From Ruminococcaceae bacterium YAD3003 (lineage in GTDB: Bacteria > Bacillota > Clostridia > Saccharofermentanales > Saccharofermentanaceae), in the NCBI GenBank assembly GCA_900107185.1, contig FNPA01000008.1, positions 103,541 to 167,540 of the forward strand: DNA of 64,000 bases. Reading direction: 5' to 3'. Of the stretch, positions 44,733 to 53,805 are shown in pieces. The notes under the pieces are model-generated. The model had not been told where the DNA came from, did not search any database, and worked only from the letters and a program-made list of their open reading frames with translations. The first letter of the stretch is position 1. Each line of letters opens with the position of its first letter. The translations under genes were made by a program, and so were the position numbers.

Positions 44733-44771
44733 AGTTTTCGAAAGATACAAAGTGATCAGAAACTTCTAAAT

Positions 44772-45965
44772 TTACCTGTAATCGGTTATCTCAATAACCC
44801 TGTAACCGGGCATGTAATTATAATTGTCGATCGTCCTGCTGCAGTAGAACCTGATATCATCCGCACCATATACAGAATAGGTCAGCGTACCCTTATCGTG
44901 TCCGGTTACATCAATATGTATGATGACCTGGTAAACCTCCGGGTCGGTGCCGCCTTCCGTGTAAGGAACCATATCTCTTCTGACATAGATCGTAAGATCG
45001 TAAGACATCTTATCGTCATTCGGGAATATAGCCATGGAATTCAGATATGAACCGTCATTCAAATCACAAACATTGCTTATGCGGCCCAAACGCTTGGTGC
45101 ATTCCGGATCATCGTATATCGAATATGAGAAATCTTTCTCAGGATTTCCCAGACTGTCAACATAAAGACCTACACGCGCCGGAACGTCTGTCAAAGCAAC
45201 GACACAAGCATAATCAAGATACTGGGTAAATGACGTGATTTCTTCCAGACTCTGCTTTACGACTGCGCCCTTGATCGAGGAAGCATGCCACATCATGGCC
45301 ACTCCGTCTTCGACTCCGGCATAAATACCTATATGTGTCCAATACTGATCGTCACTGTCTTCGTCCCAAAAGATAATGTCACCCGGCTGGGCTGCTATAT
45401 AATCCATGAATTCGATCCAGTCGCAGTTATTCATACCCTCAACGTTAATCTTGTCGTAACGGGGTTCAATAATCACGTTAACATAGTTCTTATAGAGCCA
45501 AGTAACAGACGTTCCGCCGGGTCTGTAGACTTCATACTGGTCTACAGGGCTGCACGCGAGGATATGCTCCTGGCTTCTATCGAATTTGCATGAGTACTTA
45601 TCCTTCGTACGCTCAAAATCATAGAGCGTTCCAAAAGTCTTTCTGAAAACCAGGCTTACAAAGCCTTCGCATCCAAGATAGTGATCCTGATTGCCATATG
45701 TGTACTCTACTCCCTCGAGTTCGGAACAGTTATAAAGTACATTCCACCGGAATTCTTCCTGGGTCTGGAAATTATCGGGATCGTCACTTCTGCTCTTAAA
45801 AACATCATAGAGCGTTGTAAAGAGTCCGGAATCTGTTTTATAGAACGAATGATCACTGTCCGCCGAAACACTGACAGGATTAATATATGCGCCCGCAAAG
45901 CACGCGGAAACCACGCACACCGAACACACAGCTATCGCCTTAACTATAAAGCTTTTTACTGACAT
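44772..45965 (-). CDS. Secreted NlpC/P60-like protein
   Basis: 397 residues from the start at 45965 (AGAGAGGCTTAATG). A signal peptide (FIVKAIAVCSVCVVSACFAG) leads to a NlpC/P60-like papain fold: YLGCEGFVSLVF has the candidate catalytic Cys99, and QPGDIIFWDEDSDDQYWTHIGIYAG the catalytic His. The C-terminal ~150 residues form a beta-rich domain of unknown type. Such enzymes usually cut peptidoglycan stem peptides. The Cys motif differs from the usual DCSGF, so activity is likely but not certain. A terminator follows. Confidence 0.75.
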   Translation of the reverse strand: MSVKSFIVKAIAVCSVCVVSACFAGAYINPVSVSADSDHSFYKTDSGLFTTLYDVFKSRSDDPDNFQTQEEFRWNVLYNCSELEGVEYTYGNQDHYLGCEGFVSLVFRKTFGTLYDFERTKDKYSCKFDRSQEHILACSPVDQYEVYRPGGTSVTWLYKNYVNVIIEPRYDKINVEGMNNCDWIEFMDYIAAQPGDIIFWDEDSDDQYWTHIGIYAGVEDGVAMMWHASSIKGAVVKQSLEEITSFTQYLDYACVVALTDVPARVGLYVDSLGNPEKDFSYSIYDDPECTKRLGRISNVCDLNDGSYLNSMAIFPNDDKMSYDLTIYVRRDMVPYTEGGTDPEVYQVIIHIDVTGHDKGTLTYSVYGADDIRFYCSRTIDNYNYMPGYRVIEITDYR

Positions 45966-46055
45966 TAAGCCTCTCTTTTTCCCCAAGAACTATATTTTAG
46001 CAAGGCAAAAGTGATATGTAAATTTATGTAAATTTAAGTCACAATAATGTAAATT

Positions 46056-46077
46056 AAGGCTGCCGGGAGGCAGCCTT
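46056..46077. terminator. Bidirectional hairpin between two minus-strand genes
   Basis: AAGGCTGCC and GGCAGCCTT are perfect complements with a GGGA loop; the plus side continues TTTTTAG and the minus side TTAATTT. It follows the stop codon of the 998-residue membrane protein on the minus strand. Confidence 0.7.
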
Positions 46078-46085
46078 TTTAGTCT

Positions 46086-49082
46086 TTACCATGTCCATTC
46101 TTCAAAGAACCGCTTCTTTTTGCCGGCTTTGTTGTGTCTCTTTCCCCACTCATTTATGGCTGCCATCACAACCAGGATACTTCCGGCCATGAACAGGTAA
46201 ATGAGCCATACCAGCGAAGACCAGAATGCCAACGTCAGATAAATGGCAACAGAAATCATTGAGACAACACCCAGAACGAACCACAAACGGTTACGTCTGA
46301 TAAACGCATAGATGAAGATTGCGAACGAAGCCGTTCCGGCCAGAATAAGATCTAAAACCTCTCCTGTAACTGCGGCAGATATTCCTTCTGCAACAATACT
46401 GAGTGCAACACCTGTAAACCAGAGATACTTCATTACCGAACCCGGTGCAGGCTTAATTACTTTACATATCAGCAGCAGTGTGCCGAGGAGTAAGGCTATA
46501 TCGCACTCAAGAACTATAACATCAGGTATCACAAAGTAAGGCTGGGCAATTATACCGAAGCATATAAGTGCAGCAAATACACTTACCAGTACTCTGACAT
46601 TAATCTTTACCCTGCCTGCCAGATTCATCACAAGAAGTGACAGAGCAAAGAAAACCATCATCGGCACGTAATTTTCCCTTCCCACCGCAAACATCATAAT
46701 GAAAGATGTCAGAGAGAGGTAATCTACTGCCTTCTTTGAGAATACTTTCTTACGGAAAACCAAACGTCCGATACCGGCAACCAGAATAGTCAGACCGATT
46801 AACAGAACGTTCCTGAGGTCTCTTTCTGCAACATTCATCGTCAACTCTTCCATTATGCAGAGTTCTGCTGCAAATACAGGTAGTGCTGCGAGGAATTCGT
46901 TTCCTACAAGTGAGAGCAAAATAGCGAATACAACTGCAATGATCAGCGTTTTCCACGTTACTCCCCAGAAGAACCAGGAGATAATGAACCACATCGATGC
47001 AAAACCGCTGAGGAAATGCACAATGCCTGAAGCATATTGTGCCGCGAGCTGCTTGCCTTTACTTTTAATCAGAATCGAAACTCCCATAGCTGCGCAGTTA
47101 AGCACGAGGAAGAACAGAGCCGCTATCTGGCGCGCGAGACCAATTGAAGATGCAGGAATCAGTTTGATTCTCCATGAGATAACCGCGTTATATTCGATCA
47201 TCAGGAAAACGCCAATCGATAATGCATTAAGCGCCAATGACATCCACAACATTACGCCCGGGCTTAGTCTCTTTTCTCTGAGAGGCTTAATCATGAAGAA
47301 TACGCACATCACAATAACTGCAAATGTTAGGATCCACGCACAGATGTACAGATCCTCACAGAAAATATTGTTATTAATGCGTGTGGCACCATTTGCTGAG
47401 AATATTGAGAAAAATCCGGAGATTACTGCTGAAATGCTCATAACCATTCCTGCTGCACTTATTCTGATATCGTCCTTTACAGCGATTCTCAAAATTATAG
47501 AGGCAACAGCCGGAACTAATGCTACAGCCGTAAAGTAAATATCTGCCTGTACGGAATTCTTCTCAGGTATCAGGTAAACCATTACCATTCCCAGATAATA
47601 GAAAACAGCACCGAGAATAGACAAAACAACCTGTAATCCAACTGGATTCTCTTTCATGAATATACCTTCTGCCAGTAATTCTGCTCTCGCAAGAACAGGT
47701 TCGATCGTAAGCTCGAAAACAAGAATTGCAAGTGTCAGGAAACATGCGACAGCACCCATTACAGGAACTTCTTCAACAGCAAGAATTGTTGTCACCGCTC
47801 CAAGCATAACCGGCAATCCGATATCAGACATGAATGATGAAATCGCAAGCATCTTATGAACAATCAATACAATAACAATAATCGTCATTGTAATTGCCGT
47901 AACCATATACATATCTTCAGAATCAGCAAACGCAATCCAGGTTATTACCGTTTCAATTCCGGCAACAGGAGTCAGGTATTTAAACCAGCTTCTCTTCTCA
48001 GAAAACTTTGCATGTAAAACCATTGATGCAAATGACACTATCGATGCACCAAAAACAGCACCGTCCGCTAACGCAAATGAAAATAACACTATGCATGCCG
48101 GAATATATGTGATTATTTCTGAATAAATCCTGAAGAATGTCTCTCTTTCAAACATTTTAGTCAGAGCAACAATCCGGAATGCCAGAGCAAGAGTTGCCAG
48201 ACCTAAACAGATCATTCCCCATTCCGATACGAGCTCACTGGCCTGACCGATCTGTCCTGACAAAAAGACTACGAGCCAGGTCAGTGATATGTATGTCGTT
48301 CCACGATATATATTCGCCTGTGAGCCTTCTCTGAACAGGAATCTTCCTATGACAGCAGAAGCAAAGAGAACCAAAGCAGCAACCGTCGCAACGAGCCAAC
48401 CTGTTCCGTCTCTAAATGAGAATGCTGAACCCAAAAGGTTAAAAGATCCCATTCCGACTATGACGATCGGTCCTAACAAACTCGCAAGTGAATACATCGC
48501 AAAACCGGTCTGCTGGAGCTTCAATATTTTTCCTGCGAGGAAAGACATTCCATACACCAGGAAAACCAGAATAAACAGACTTACCGCTCTCACTTCTTCA
48601 GTCATCCAAGACCATGAACCGGTCATGAATGTTGCACCGACAATAGTGAGGAGCAATACTCCGATTCCGAAAGTAATATTTATACTGCTGAAGAATTTCT
48701 CGCGATGAGGCTTCTCCGTTTCATTCTTACCGATAGCTACCTGATTTTGCAGTCTGCTATTTTGAACAACTGCAGGATGTACAGCCCATGAGGGTGTAGG
48801 AACTGCAGCAACAGTAGATGTCTCAACAACAGGAGCCTGCTGAGGTGCCATAACAGGTATCTGTACAGGTGGGTTATAGATTGGCTGAGTCATGCCCATT
48901 GGAATATAGGGCGGGAATGCAGGAGCAGTTGCCTTACCCTCCAACTCTCTAATTCTCTTATTGAGTCTTTCTATTGTCTTTCCACGGGTAATTGATTTTA
49001 CAAGGAAAACTATGAACAGCACCAAAAACACATGTGCTGCCAGCCAGTAAAAAACTGACGTTATTGATGATGAAAAATCCAT
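46086..49082 (-). CDS. Very large polytopic membrane protein, unknown function
   Basis: 998 residues from the start at 49082 (GAGGAGGATTTGCTTATG). One N-terminal helix, a short coiled segment (IERLNKRIRELEG), and a Pro/Val/Gln-rich cytoplasmic linker to about residue 125 precede some two dozen hydrophobic helices, with few polar loops. The layout resembles DUF2157/DUF2339-type proteins, which also carry N-terminal coiled coil and many helices, but I see no conserved motif that settles it. Its promoter region contains the palindrome CTTTGATTATCAAAG. Function unknown. Confidence 0.65.
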   Translation of the reverse strand: MDFSSSITSVFYWLAAHVFLVLFIVFLVKSITRGKTIERLNKRIRELEGKATAPAFPPYIPMGMTQPIYNPPVQIPVMAPQQAPVVETSTVAAVPTPSWAVHPAVVQNSRLQNQVAIGKNETEKPHREKFFSSINITFGIGVLLLTIVGATFMTGSWSWMTEEVRAVSLFILVFLVYGMSFLAGKILKLQQTGFAMYSLASLLGPIVIVGMGSFNLLGSAFSFRDGTGWLVATVAALVLFASAVIGRFLFREGSQANIYRGTTYISLTWLVVFLSGQIGQASELVSEWGMICLGLATLALAFRIVALTKMFERETFFRIYSEIITYIPACIVLFSFALADGAVFGASIVSFASMVLHAKFSEKRSWFKYLTPVAGIETVITWIAFADSEDMYMVTAITMTIIVIVLIVHKMLAISSFMSDIGLPVMLGAVTTILAVEEVPVMGAVACFLTLAILVFELTIEPVLARAELLAEGIFMKENPVGLQVVLSILGAVFYYLGMVMVYLIPEKNSVQADIYFTAVALVPAVASIILRIAVKDDIRISAAGMVMSISAVISGFFSIFSANGATRINNNIFCEDLYICAWILTFAVIVMCVFFMIKPLREKRLSPGVMLWMSLALNALSIGVFLMIEYNAVISWRIKLIPASSIGLARQIAALFFLVLNCAAMGVSILIKSKGKQLAAQYASGIVHFLSGFASMWFIISWFFWGVTWKTLIIAVVFAILLSLVGNEFLAALPVFAAELCIMEELTMNVAERDLRNVLLIGLTILVAGIGRLVFRKKVFSKKAVDYLSLTSFIMMFAVGRENYVPMMVFFALSLLVMNLAGRVKINVRVLVSVFAALICFGIIAQPYFVIPDVIVLECDIALLLGTLLLICKVIKPAPGSVMKYLWFTGVALSIVAEGISAAVTGEVLDLILAGTASFAIFIYAFIRRNRLWFVLGVVSMISVAIYLTLAFWSSLVWLIYLFMAGSILVVMAAINEWGKRHNKAGKKKRFFEEWTW

Positions 49083-49151
49083 AAGCAAATCCTCCTCATC
49101 AAGAAGAATTGATACTCGGATATTATCATCACAAAAATGCTTTGTAAATAG

Positions 49152-49166
49152 CTTTGATTATCAAAG
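49152..49166. promoter_or_regulatory. 15-bp palindrome upstream of the large membrane protein
   Basis: CTTTGATTATCAAAG is a perfect inverted repeat around a single central base, ~70 bp upstream of the start codon at 49082. It could be an operator or a weak hairpin; no assignment is made. Confidence 0.3.
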
Positions 49167-49235
49167 TAATTCCAAAAATGCGTGAATTTTGAGGCATTCT
49201 CAGTCTGTTAGCGTTAACTAATTAGCATCAGGATA

Positions 49236-50264
49236 TTATCTCTGAACTCTGCCTGAACCGTCACCTTCAGCCAGCTTCTTAACTTCATCAATGCTGACCC
49301 TGTTGAAGTCACCGTCGATCGAATGCTTAAGACAGCTTGCTGCAACAGCAAACTCTAATGCGTCCTTATCACTGCCGAGTTCGTTAAGTCCATAAATGAG
49401 ACCGCCTGCAAACGAGTCTCCGCCGCCTACTCGGTCCACGATGTCATACATCTCATATTTACGGCTGACTATAAACTCATCACCATTGTTAAGAGCAGCA
49501 GCCCAGAAATTGATATCTGCGCTCTTACTCTCTCTTAATGTGATCGCAACCTTCTTTACGTTAGGATAAGCAACGAGCAGACTGTCGCTCAGTTTTTTGT
49601 AGTCCTCAGCTTCCAGCTTTCCGCCTTCAACATTGCTCCCGCACTTCAAACCAAGAGACTTCTGGCAGTCTTCCTCATTTGCAATAATTACATCTGCAAA
49701 AGAAGTAATCTCACTCATTACTTCTTTTGCATCTACACCATACTTCCATAAATTCTTTCGATAATTGAGATCCAAAGAAACTGTAATGCCGCGCTTCTTT
49801 GCTTCCTTTACAGCGAGAATAGATGCATCTTTTGTTTCAACTGAAATCGCAGGAGTTATACCTGAGATATGGAGCCACTTTACATCCTTATAAATTGCGT
49901 CCCAATCGTAGCCTGCAGGATTAAATAATGAGAATGCAGAATAAGCTCTGTCGTATATAACTTTGCTCGGACGTTGGTTTGCACCAGTCTCAAGATAGTA
50001 AATTCCCATTCTTCCATCAGCCCTGATAACCTTATCAGTGTTTACATTAAATCTTCTCAATTCTCCGATTGCAGATTCACCGATATCATTCTTCGGAATT
50101 ACAGATAAGAATTCTGCTTCAAGACCATAGTTAGCAAGTGATACTGCAACGTTTGCTTCACCGCCGCCAAAAGTTGCCTCGAGTGACGGAGACTGCAAAA
50201 ATCTCTCCCTGCCCGGGCTCTTAAGTCTTAACATCAACTCACCGAAAGTAAGATATTTACTCAT
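49236..50264 (-). CDS. kdgK: 2-keto-3-deoxygluconate kinase
   Basis: 342 residues of the PfkB sugar kinase family. [16 protein letters not shown] is the N-terminal substrate loop, and [15 protein letters not shown] near 285 contains the catalytic Asp and anion hole. The N-terminus ([14 protein letters not shown]) fits KdgK. It phosphorylates KDG, made by UxuA, to KDPG. The start codon overlaps the stop of eda by 4 nt, so kinase and aldolase are made together, which strengthens the KDG assignment over fructokinase or ribokinase. Confidence 0.9.
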   Translation of the reverse strand: MSKYLTFGELMLRLKSPGRERFLQSPSLEATFGGGEANVAVSLANYGLEAEFLSVIPKNDIGESAIGELRRFNVNTDKVIRADGRMGIYYLETGANQRPSKVIYDRAYSAFSLFNPAGYDWDAIYKDVKWLHISGITPAISVETKDASILAVKEAKKRGITVSLDLNYRKNLWKYGVDAKEVMSEITSFADVIIANEEDCQKSLGLKCGSNVEGGKLEAEDYKKLSDSLLVAYPNVKKVAITLRESKSADINFWAAALNNGDEFIVSRKYEMYDIVDRVGGGDSFAGGLIYGLNELGSDKDALEFAVAASCLKHSIDGDFNRVSIDEVKKLAEGDGSGRVQR

Positions 50265-50896
50265 GATCTCGTCTCCTTAATTATCCTTACGGCATTTTCT
50301 GATAATGCCGTGATCTTATCCCAATCGTGATTAGCGATATCGTCTTTTTTGCAAACCCAGCTGCCGCCGACAGCAACAACAGATTTATTCTCAATGAACT
50401 CTTTCAGATTTGCTTCCGAGACACCTCCGGTCGGAAGGAACTTTACCTGTCCGAAGGGTGCTGACAGAGCTTTGATAGCTTTGATTCCGCCGAATACATC
50501 TGCCGGGAAAAATTTTATCACCTTGAGGCCCATGTTCAAAGCCTTCATAATCTCTGTAGGTGTTACTGCACCCGGAATAATTGGAATATCATTATCTTGT
50601 GCCCACCTTACTGTCTCTTCATCAAGGCCGGGAGATACGATGAATTTTGCTCCGCTCTCAACAGCTTTTTTAGCCTGCTCAACATTAATCACAGTACCAG
50701 CTCCGACGATCATATCAGGAACTTCTCTGCTAATTACAGAAATGCATTCAGCAGCACATTCCGTTCTGAATGTGATCTCCATAAAATTGATCTTGCCCTT
50801 AAGAAGAGCCGCAGCCAAAGGAACTGCATCCTCAACTTTATTAAGCACTACGACAGGTACTATGCCCGTCTCGAAAACCTTATCCTGGAAAGTCAT
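50261..50896 (-). CDS. eda: KDPG/KHG aldolase
   Basis: 211 residues. [12 protein letters not shown] holds the catalytic Glu, [15 protein letters not shown] the conserved phosphate region, and [12 protein letters not shown] the Schiff-base lysine. [10 protein letters not shown] closes the barrel. It splits KDPG to pyruvate and glyceraldehyde-3-phosphate. GAGGTGTTAAATATG fixes the start at 50896. It is the first gene of the eda-kdgK operon, divergent from uxaC. Confidence 0.94.
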   Translation of the reverse strand: MTFQDKVFETGIVPVVVLNKVEDAVPLAAALLKGKINFMEITFRTECAAECISVISREVPDMIVGAGTVINVEQAKKAVESGAKFIVSPGLDEETVRWAQDNDIPIIPGAVTPTEIMKALNMGLKVIKFFPADVFGGIKAIKALSAPFGQVKFLPTGGVSEANLKEFIENKSVVAVGGSWVCKKDDIANHDWDKITALSENAVRIIKETRS

Positions 50897-50944
50897 ATTT
50901 AACACCTCACTAGCAACTAACATTCTAGCATATTTTCATTTGCG

Positions 50945-50953
50945 ATTATACCA
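50945..50953 (-). promoter_or_regulatory. Extended -10 promoter of eda-kdgK
   Basis: TGGTATAAT on the minus strand, about 50 bp upstream of the eda start. No clear -35. The CTWGTATRMWAG palindrome of the other uronate promoters is not found in this divergent region. Confidence 0.5.
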
Positions 50954-50999
50954 GAAATGAGTTATTTTATTGAGTATAAATATTTATTAGAGGTGGATG

Positions 51000-52409
51000 A
51001 TGAGCAACCTGATTAAAGACACTTTCCTGTTGGAAAACAAAACCGCCATCGATCTTTATAACGAATTCGCAAAAGATCTTCCGATAGTTGATTATCACTG
51101 CCATATCGAATCAAAAGAGATTGCAGAAGATGTTAACTTCAAAAATATAACTGAGCTCTGGCTTAAGGGTGACCACTATAAATGGCGTCTTATGAGAGCA
51201 TCTGGTATAGATGAAAAATACATCACGGGAGATGCGCCTGACAAAGAGAAATTCATGATGTGGGCAAAGGCCGTTGAATCAGCATTCGGCAATCCCCTTT
51301 ACCACTGGACATGCCTTGAGCTGACAAGATATTTCGGCATAGAAGAACCTCTTACAACTGAAAACGCGGAAGAGATCTGGAATAAGGCAAATGAGATGCT
51401 CGGTTCAGGCGAGCTTTCAGCAAGAAAGATAATGGCAAGAGCAAACGTTGAACTAATCTGCACAACAGACGATCCATGCGATTCACTTATCTATCACGAG
51501 CAGATAAAGGATTCAGGTTTTGAATGCAAAGTCCTTCCCGCTTTCCGCCCCGACAACATCGTTGACATCGAGAAAGCAAGCTTCAATTCTTACCTCGAAA
51601 GACTCGAAAAAGCATCAGGCAAAAAGATCAGCAATATGGCTGATCTGAAAGCTGCTTTAACATCAAGACTCGACCACTTCGAATCTCACGGATGCAAGAT
51701 CTCCGATCACGGCATGGAATTCATCATGTACAAAGAAGATCTGGGCATCACATCCGACGATGTTCTTGCAAAGAAATTATCTTCATCCGATGTAAGATTA
51801 TCCGATGAGGAAATCACTGCTTTTAAGAGCGACATCATGCTTTTCTTTGCACGCGAATATGCGAAAAGGGGATGGACGATGCAGCTTCATTTCGGGTGCA
51901 AGCGCAACGTCAGTTCAGTAATGCTTAACAACGTCGGAATCAACTGCGGATGCGATACGATCACAGGTTCATTTGACTTCGTAACTCCGCTTACGGGATT
52001 CATGGACAGACTCAATTCTGAAGGACTTCTCCCGAAGATGATTATCTATTCTCTGAATCCTTCCGACAACACGGTAATCGACACGCTCTGCGGCTGCTAT
52101 AACGACGGCAAAGTTCGCGGCAAGATACAGCACGGCGCAGCATGGTGGTTCAACGACAATCTCGCAGGCATGGAAGAACAGCTCACATCACTCTGCGCTC
52201 AGAGTCCTCTTCCCTGTTTCGTCGGAATGCTCACAGATTCAAGATGCTTCTTGTCGTACACAAGACACGAATACTTCAGAAGGATATTCTGCAATTATCT
52301 CGGCAGTGCAATCGAGCGCAACCGTTTCCCTTATGACAAACGCATACTCAAAGACATCATCGAAAGAGTTTGCTATAAGAACGCTTTGGAGATGCTCACA
52401 GCAGATTGA
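51000..52409 (+). CDS. uxaC: Glucuronate isomerase
   Basis: 469 residues of the UxaC amidohydrolase-type barrel. IVDYHCHIESKEIAED carries the metal-binding His pair (normally DxHCHL/H), CTTDDPCDSL the central Asp site and WTMQLHFGCKRNVSS the later His. It interconverts glucuronate with fructuronate, and galacturonate with tagaturonate, the first step of uronate catabolism. AGAGGTGGATG lies just upstream of the start. It is transcribed away from eda-kdgK and ends at a strong terminator. Confidence 0.95.
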   Translation: MSNLIKDTFLLENKTAIDLYNEFAKDLPIVDYHCHIESKEIAEDVNFKNITELWLKGDHYKWRLMRASGIDEKYITGDAPDKEKFMMWAKAVESAFGNPLYHWTCLELTRYFGIEEPLTTENAEEIWNKANEMLGSGELSARKIMARANVELICTTDDPCDSLIYHEQIKDSGFECKVLPAFRPDNIVDIEKASFNSYLERLEKASGKKISNMADLKAALTSRLDHFESHGCKISDHGMEFIMYKEDLGITSDDVLAKKLSSSDVRLSDEEITAFKSDIMLFFAREYAKRGWTMQLHFGCKRNVSSVMLNNVGINCGCDTITGSFDFVTPLTGFMDRLNSEGLLPKMIIYSLNPSDNTVIDTLCGCYNDGKVRGKIQHGAAWWFNDNLAGMEEQLTSLCAQSPLPCFVGMLTDSRCFLSYTRHEYFRRIFCNYLGSAIERNRFPYDKRILKDIIERVCYKNALEMLTAD

Positions 52410-52441
52410 TCCAGACCTTATCATCGATCAAATTTACAAAC

Positions 52442-52470
52442 AAGATGTCTCATGACTGAGGCATCTTTTT
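52442..52470 (+). terminator. Terminator of uxaC
   Basis: AAGATGTCTCA and TGAGGCATCTT pair (one G-U) around TGAC and are followed by TTTTT. It begins 32 nt after the stop codon. Confidence 0.88.
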
Positions 52471-52526
52471 AATTGTCAGAGAATTTTGTAAAATATTAAT
52501 ATCTCCAAGGGATAGGGGGACTTAGC

Positions 52527-53618
52527 ATGTCAGAGAATATCCGCATCATAAACAACGTTAATACCACCAGCACGGAAGTAAAGTGTCCCAGCTGCGGTGC
52601 TTCCTGCGGCATCAAATACGATCCTGCCACATCAACACTGACATGTCCCTTCTGCGGTCATTCGTCAGAACTGCAATTACCGGCCAGGCCCGCTGAAGAA
52701 CTGGATTTTAACGCAGCCATCCAGCGTGCCAACGTTAACTGGGGTTACATCAAAAAACTGATCGTATGTTCAAACTGCGGCGGACAAACTCTTTACGATG
52801 CGGAACAGGTTACAGGTGCATGTCCTTTCTGCGGTTCAACAAGCGTTGCACCTGCTGCGGAAAACGAACAGATCATGGCACCTAATGCCGTAATCCCTTT
52901 CTCAGTCACCAAAGAGATGACACAGCAGTGCTTTGTTAATTTCCTGCAGAAGAAAAGCCGCCTTTGCAAAGGCGTAATGGACTGCAAGCTCGAAAACATA
53001 ACCGGCGTATATCTTCCGTACTGGACATTTGATGTTGATACTGTCACCGATTATGTTGTAAGTACAGGCAATTATATTCCTGAAGGTTATACAAACTCGC
53101 AGAGATTCAGCGGTGTGTTCTATCAGACATTCGATGATCTTTTTGTCTTTGCTTCCGATAAGATCCGTAACCCCTACCTTCCCAAAATTCAAAGGTTTGA
53201 TTTCAGTAAGGCTGTTCCGTATTCACCGAAATATCTTGCGGGATATGCTGCAGAAAGATACACTGTCGGCCTTAACGATGCCTTTGAACGCGCTAAGAAA
53301 AAAATACCTAGGCTGATCGACAGGGACATCTCAATATTTGAGGAAAATGTGATTAAATGTCGTGCTTACGTCGATAAAGCAACTACGACTTATTATAATG
53401 CTAAATACAGATATCTCCTGGCTCCCGTCTATATTGCAACATACAGATATAAGAAAAACAAATTTCAGGTCGCGATCAACGGCCAAACAGGTCAGACATA
53501 CTGTGATGCACCGTCTAAATGGCCCAAAATGATAATAGCGCTCGCGATTGCCGGCGGTATAACTTATCTCATATTAATGATCCTTTTTACTTTGTTCCCG
53601 GATTTCTTCAGTATATGA
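52527..53618 (+). CDS. TFIIB-type zinc-ribbon protein with C-terminal membrane anchor
   Basis: 363 residues. Two zinc ribbons follow one another: CPSCGASCGIKYD...CPFCGHS and CSNCGGQTLYD...CPFCGSTS. A beta-rich middle region (ITGVYLPYWTFDVDT) follows, and one transmembrane helix (MIIALAIAGGITYLILMILFTLF) ends the protein. Such tail-anchored zinc-ribbon proteins are common in Clostridia and unnamed. The promoter probably includes TTGTCA and TAATAT around 52474-52503. No function is claimed. Confidence 0.8.
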   Translation: MSENIRIINNVNTTSTEVKCPSCGASCGIKYDPATSTLTCPFCGHSSELQLPARPAEELDFNAAIQRANVNWGYIKKLIVCSNCGGQTLYDAEQVTGACPFCGSTSVAPAAENEQIMAPNAVIPFSVTKEMTQQCFVNFLQKKSRLCKGVMDCKLENITGVYLPYWTFDVDTVTDYVVSTGNYIPEGYTNSQRFSGVFYQTFDDLFVFASDKIRNPYLPKIQRFDFSKAVPYSPKYLAGYAAERYTVGLNDAFERAKKKIPRLIDRDISIFEENVIKCRAYVDKATTTYYNAKYRYLLAPVYIATYRYKKNKFQVAINGQTGQTYCDAPSKWPKMIIALAIAGGITYLILMILFTLFPDFFSI

Positions 53619-53631
53619 CGACTGGTTTGAT

Positions 53632-53790
53632 TCAGTTATGTGTCACCATGTAAATATATCTGCCCGTTTCCCTGTTTACAAAGTATTCGTCACACCATTC
53701 ATTGCCCAGATTATAATCTCTGTAGATAAGAGAAGGGCATCCCTCTGCTTTCGCATCGGAATGCCCTTCGTGTTGCTTTAAAGGGTATGA
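53632..53790 (-). pseudogene. Possible C-terminal gene remnant
   Basis: Minus-strand frame ending at TGA 53632 reads ...CPSLIYRDYNLGNEWCDEY and FVNRETGRYIYMVTHN, a composition typical of real protein, but it lacks a start codon and its 5' part contains the terminator hairpin of the substrate-binding protein gene. It may be the tail of a decayed gene; no family is recognised. Confidence 0.25.
53732..53769. terminator. Hairpin between convergent genes
   Basis: GAAGGGCAT and ATGCCCTTC are perfect complements around a 20-nt loop that itself can pair in part. It sits between the zinc-ribbon gene (plus) and the ABC substrate-binding gene (minus), so it may serve both. Confidence 0.55.
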
Positions 53791-53805
53791 AATATAATTT
53801 CTTTA

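Noticed and set aside
46855..47538. 227-codon plus-strand open frame opposite the large membrane protein
   Set aside because: Antisense to codons for hydrophobic residues, which give long open frames on the other strand; no ribosome site or motif.
49089..49235. kdgK terminator (AATGC...GCATTTTT near 49177-49200)
   Set aside because: The stem is about 5 bp with a 12-nt loop, too weak to call.
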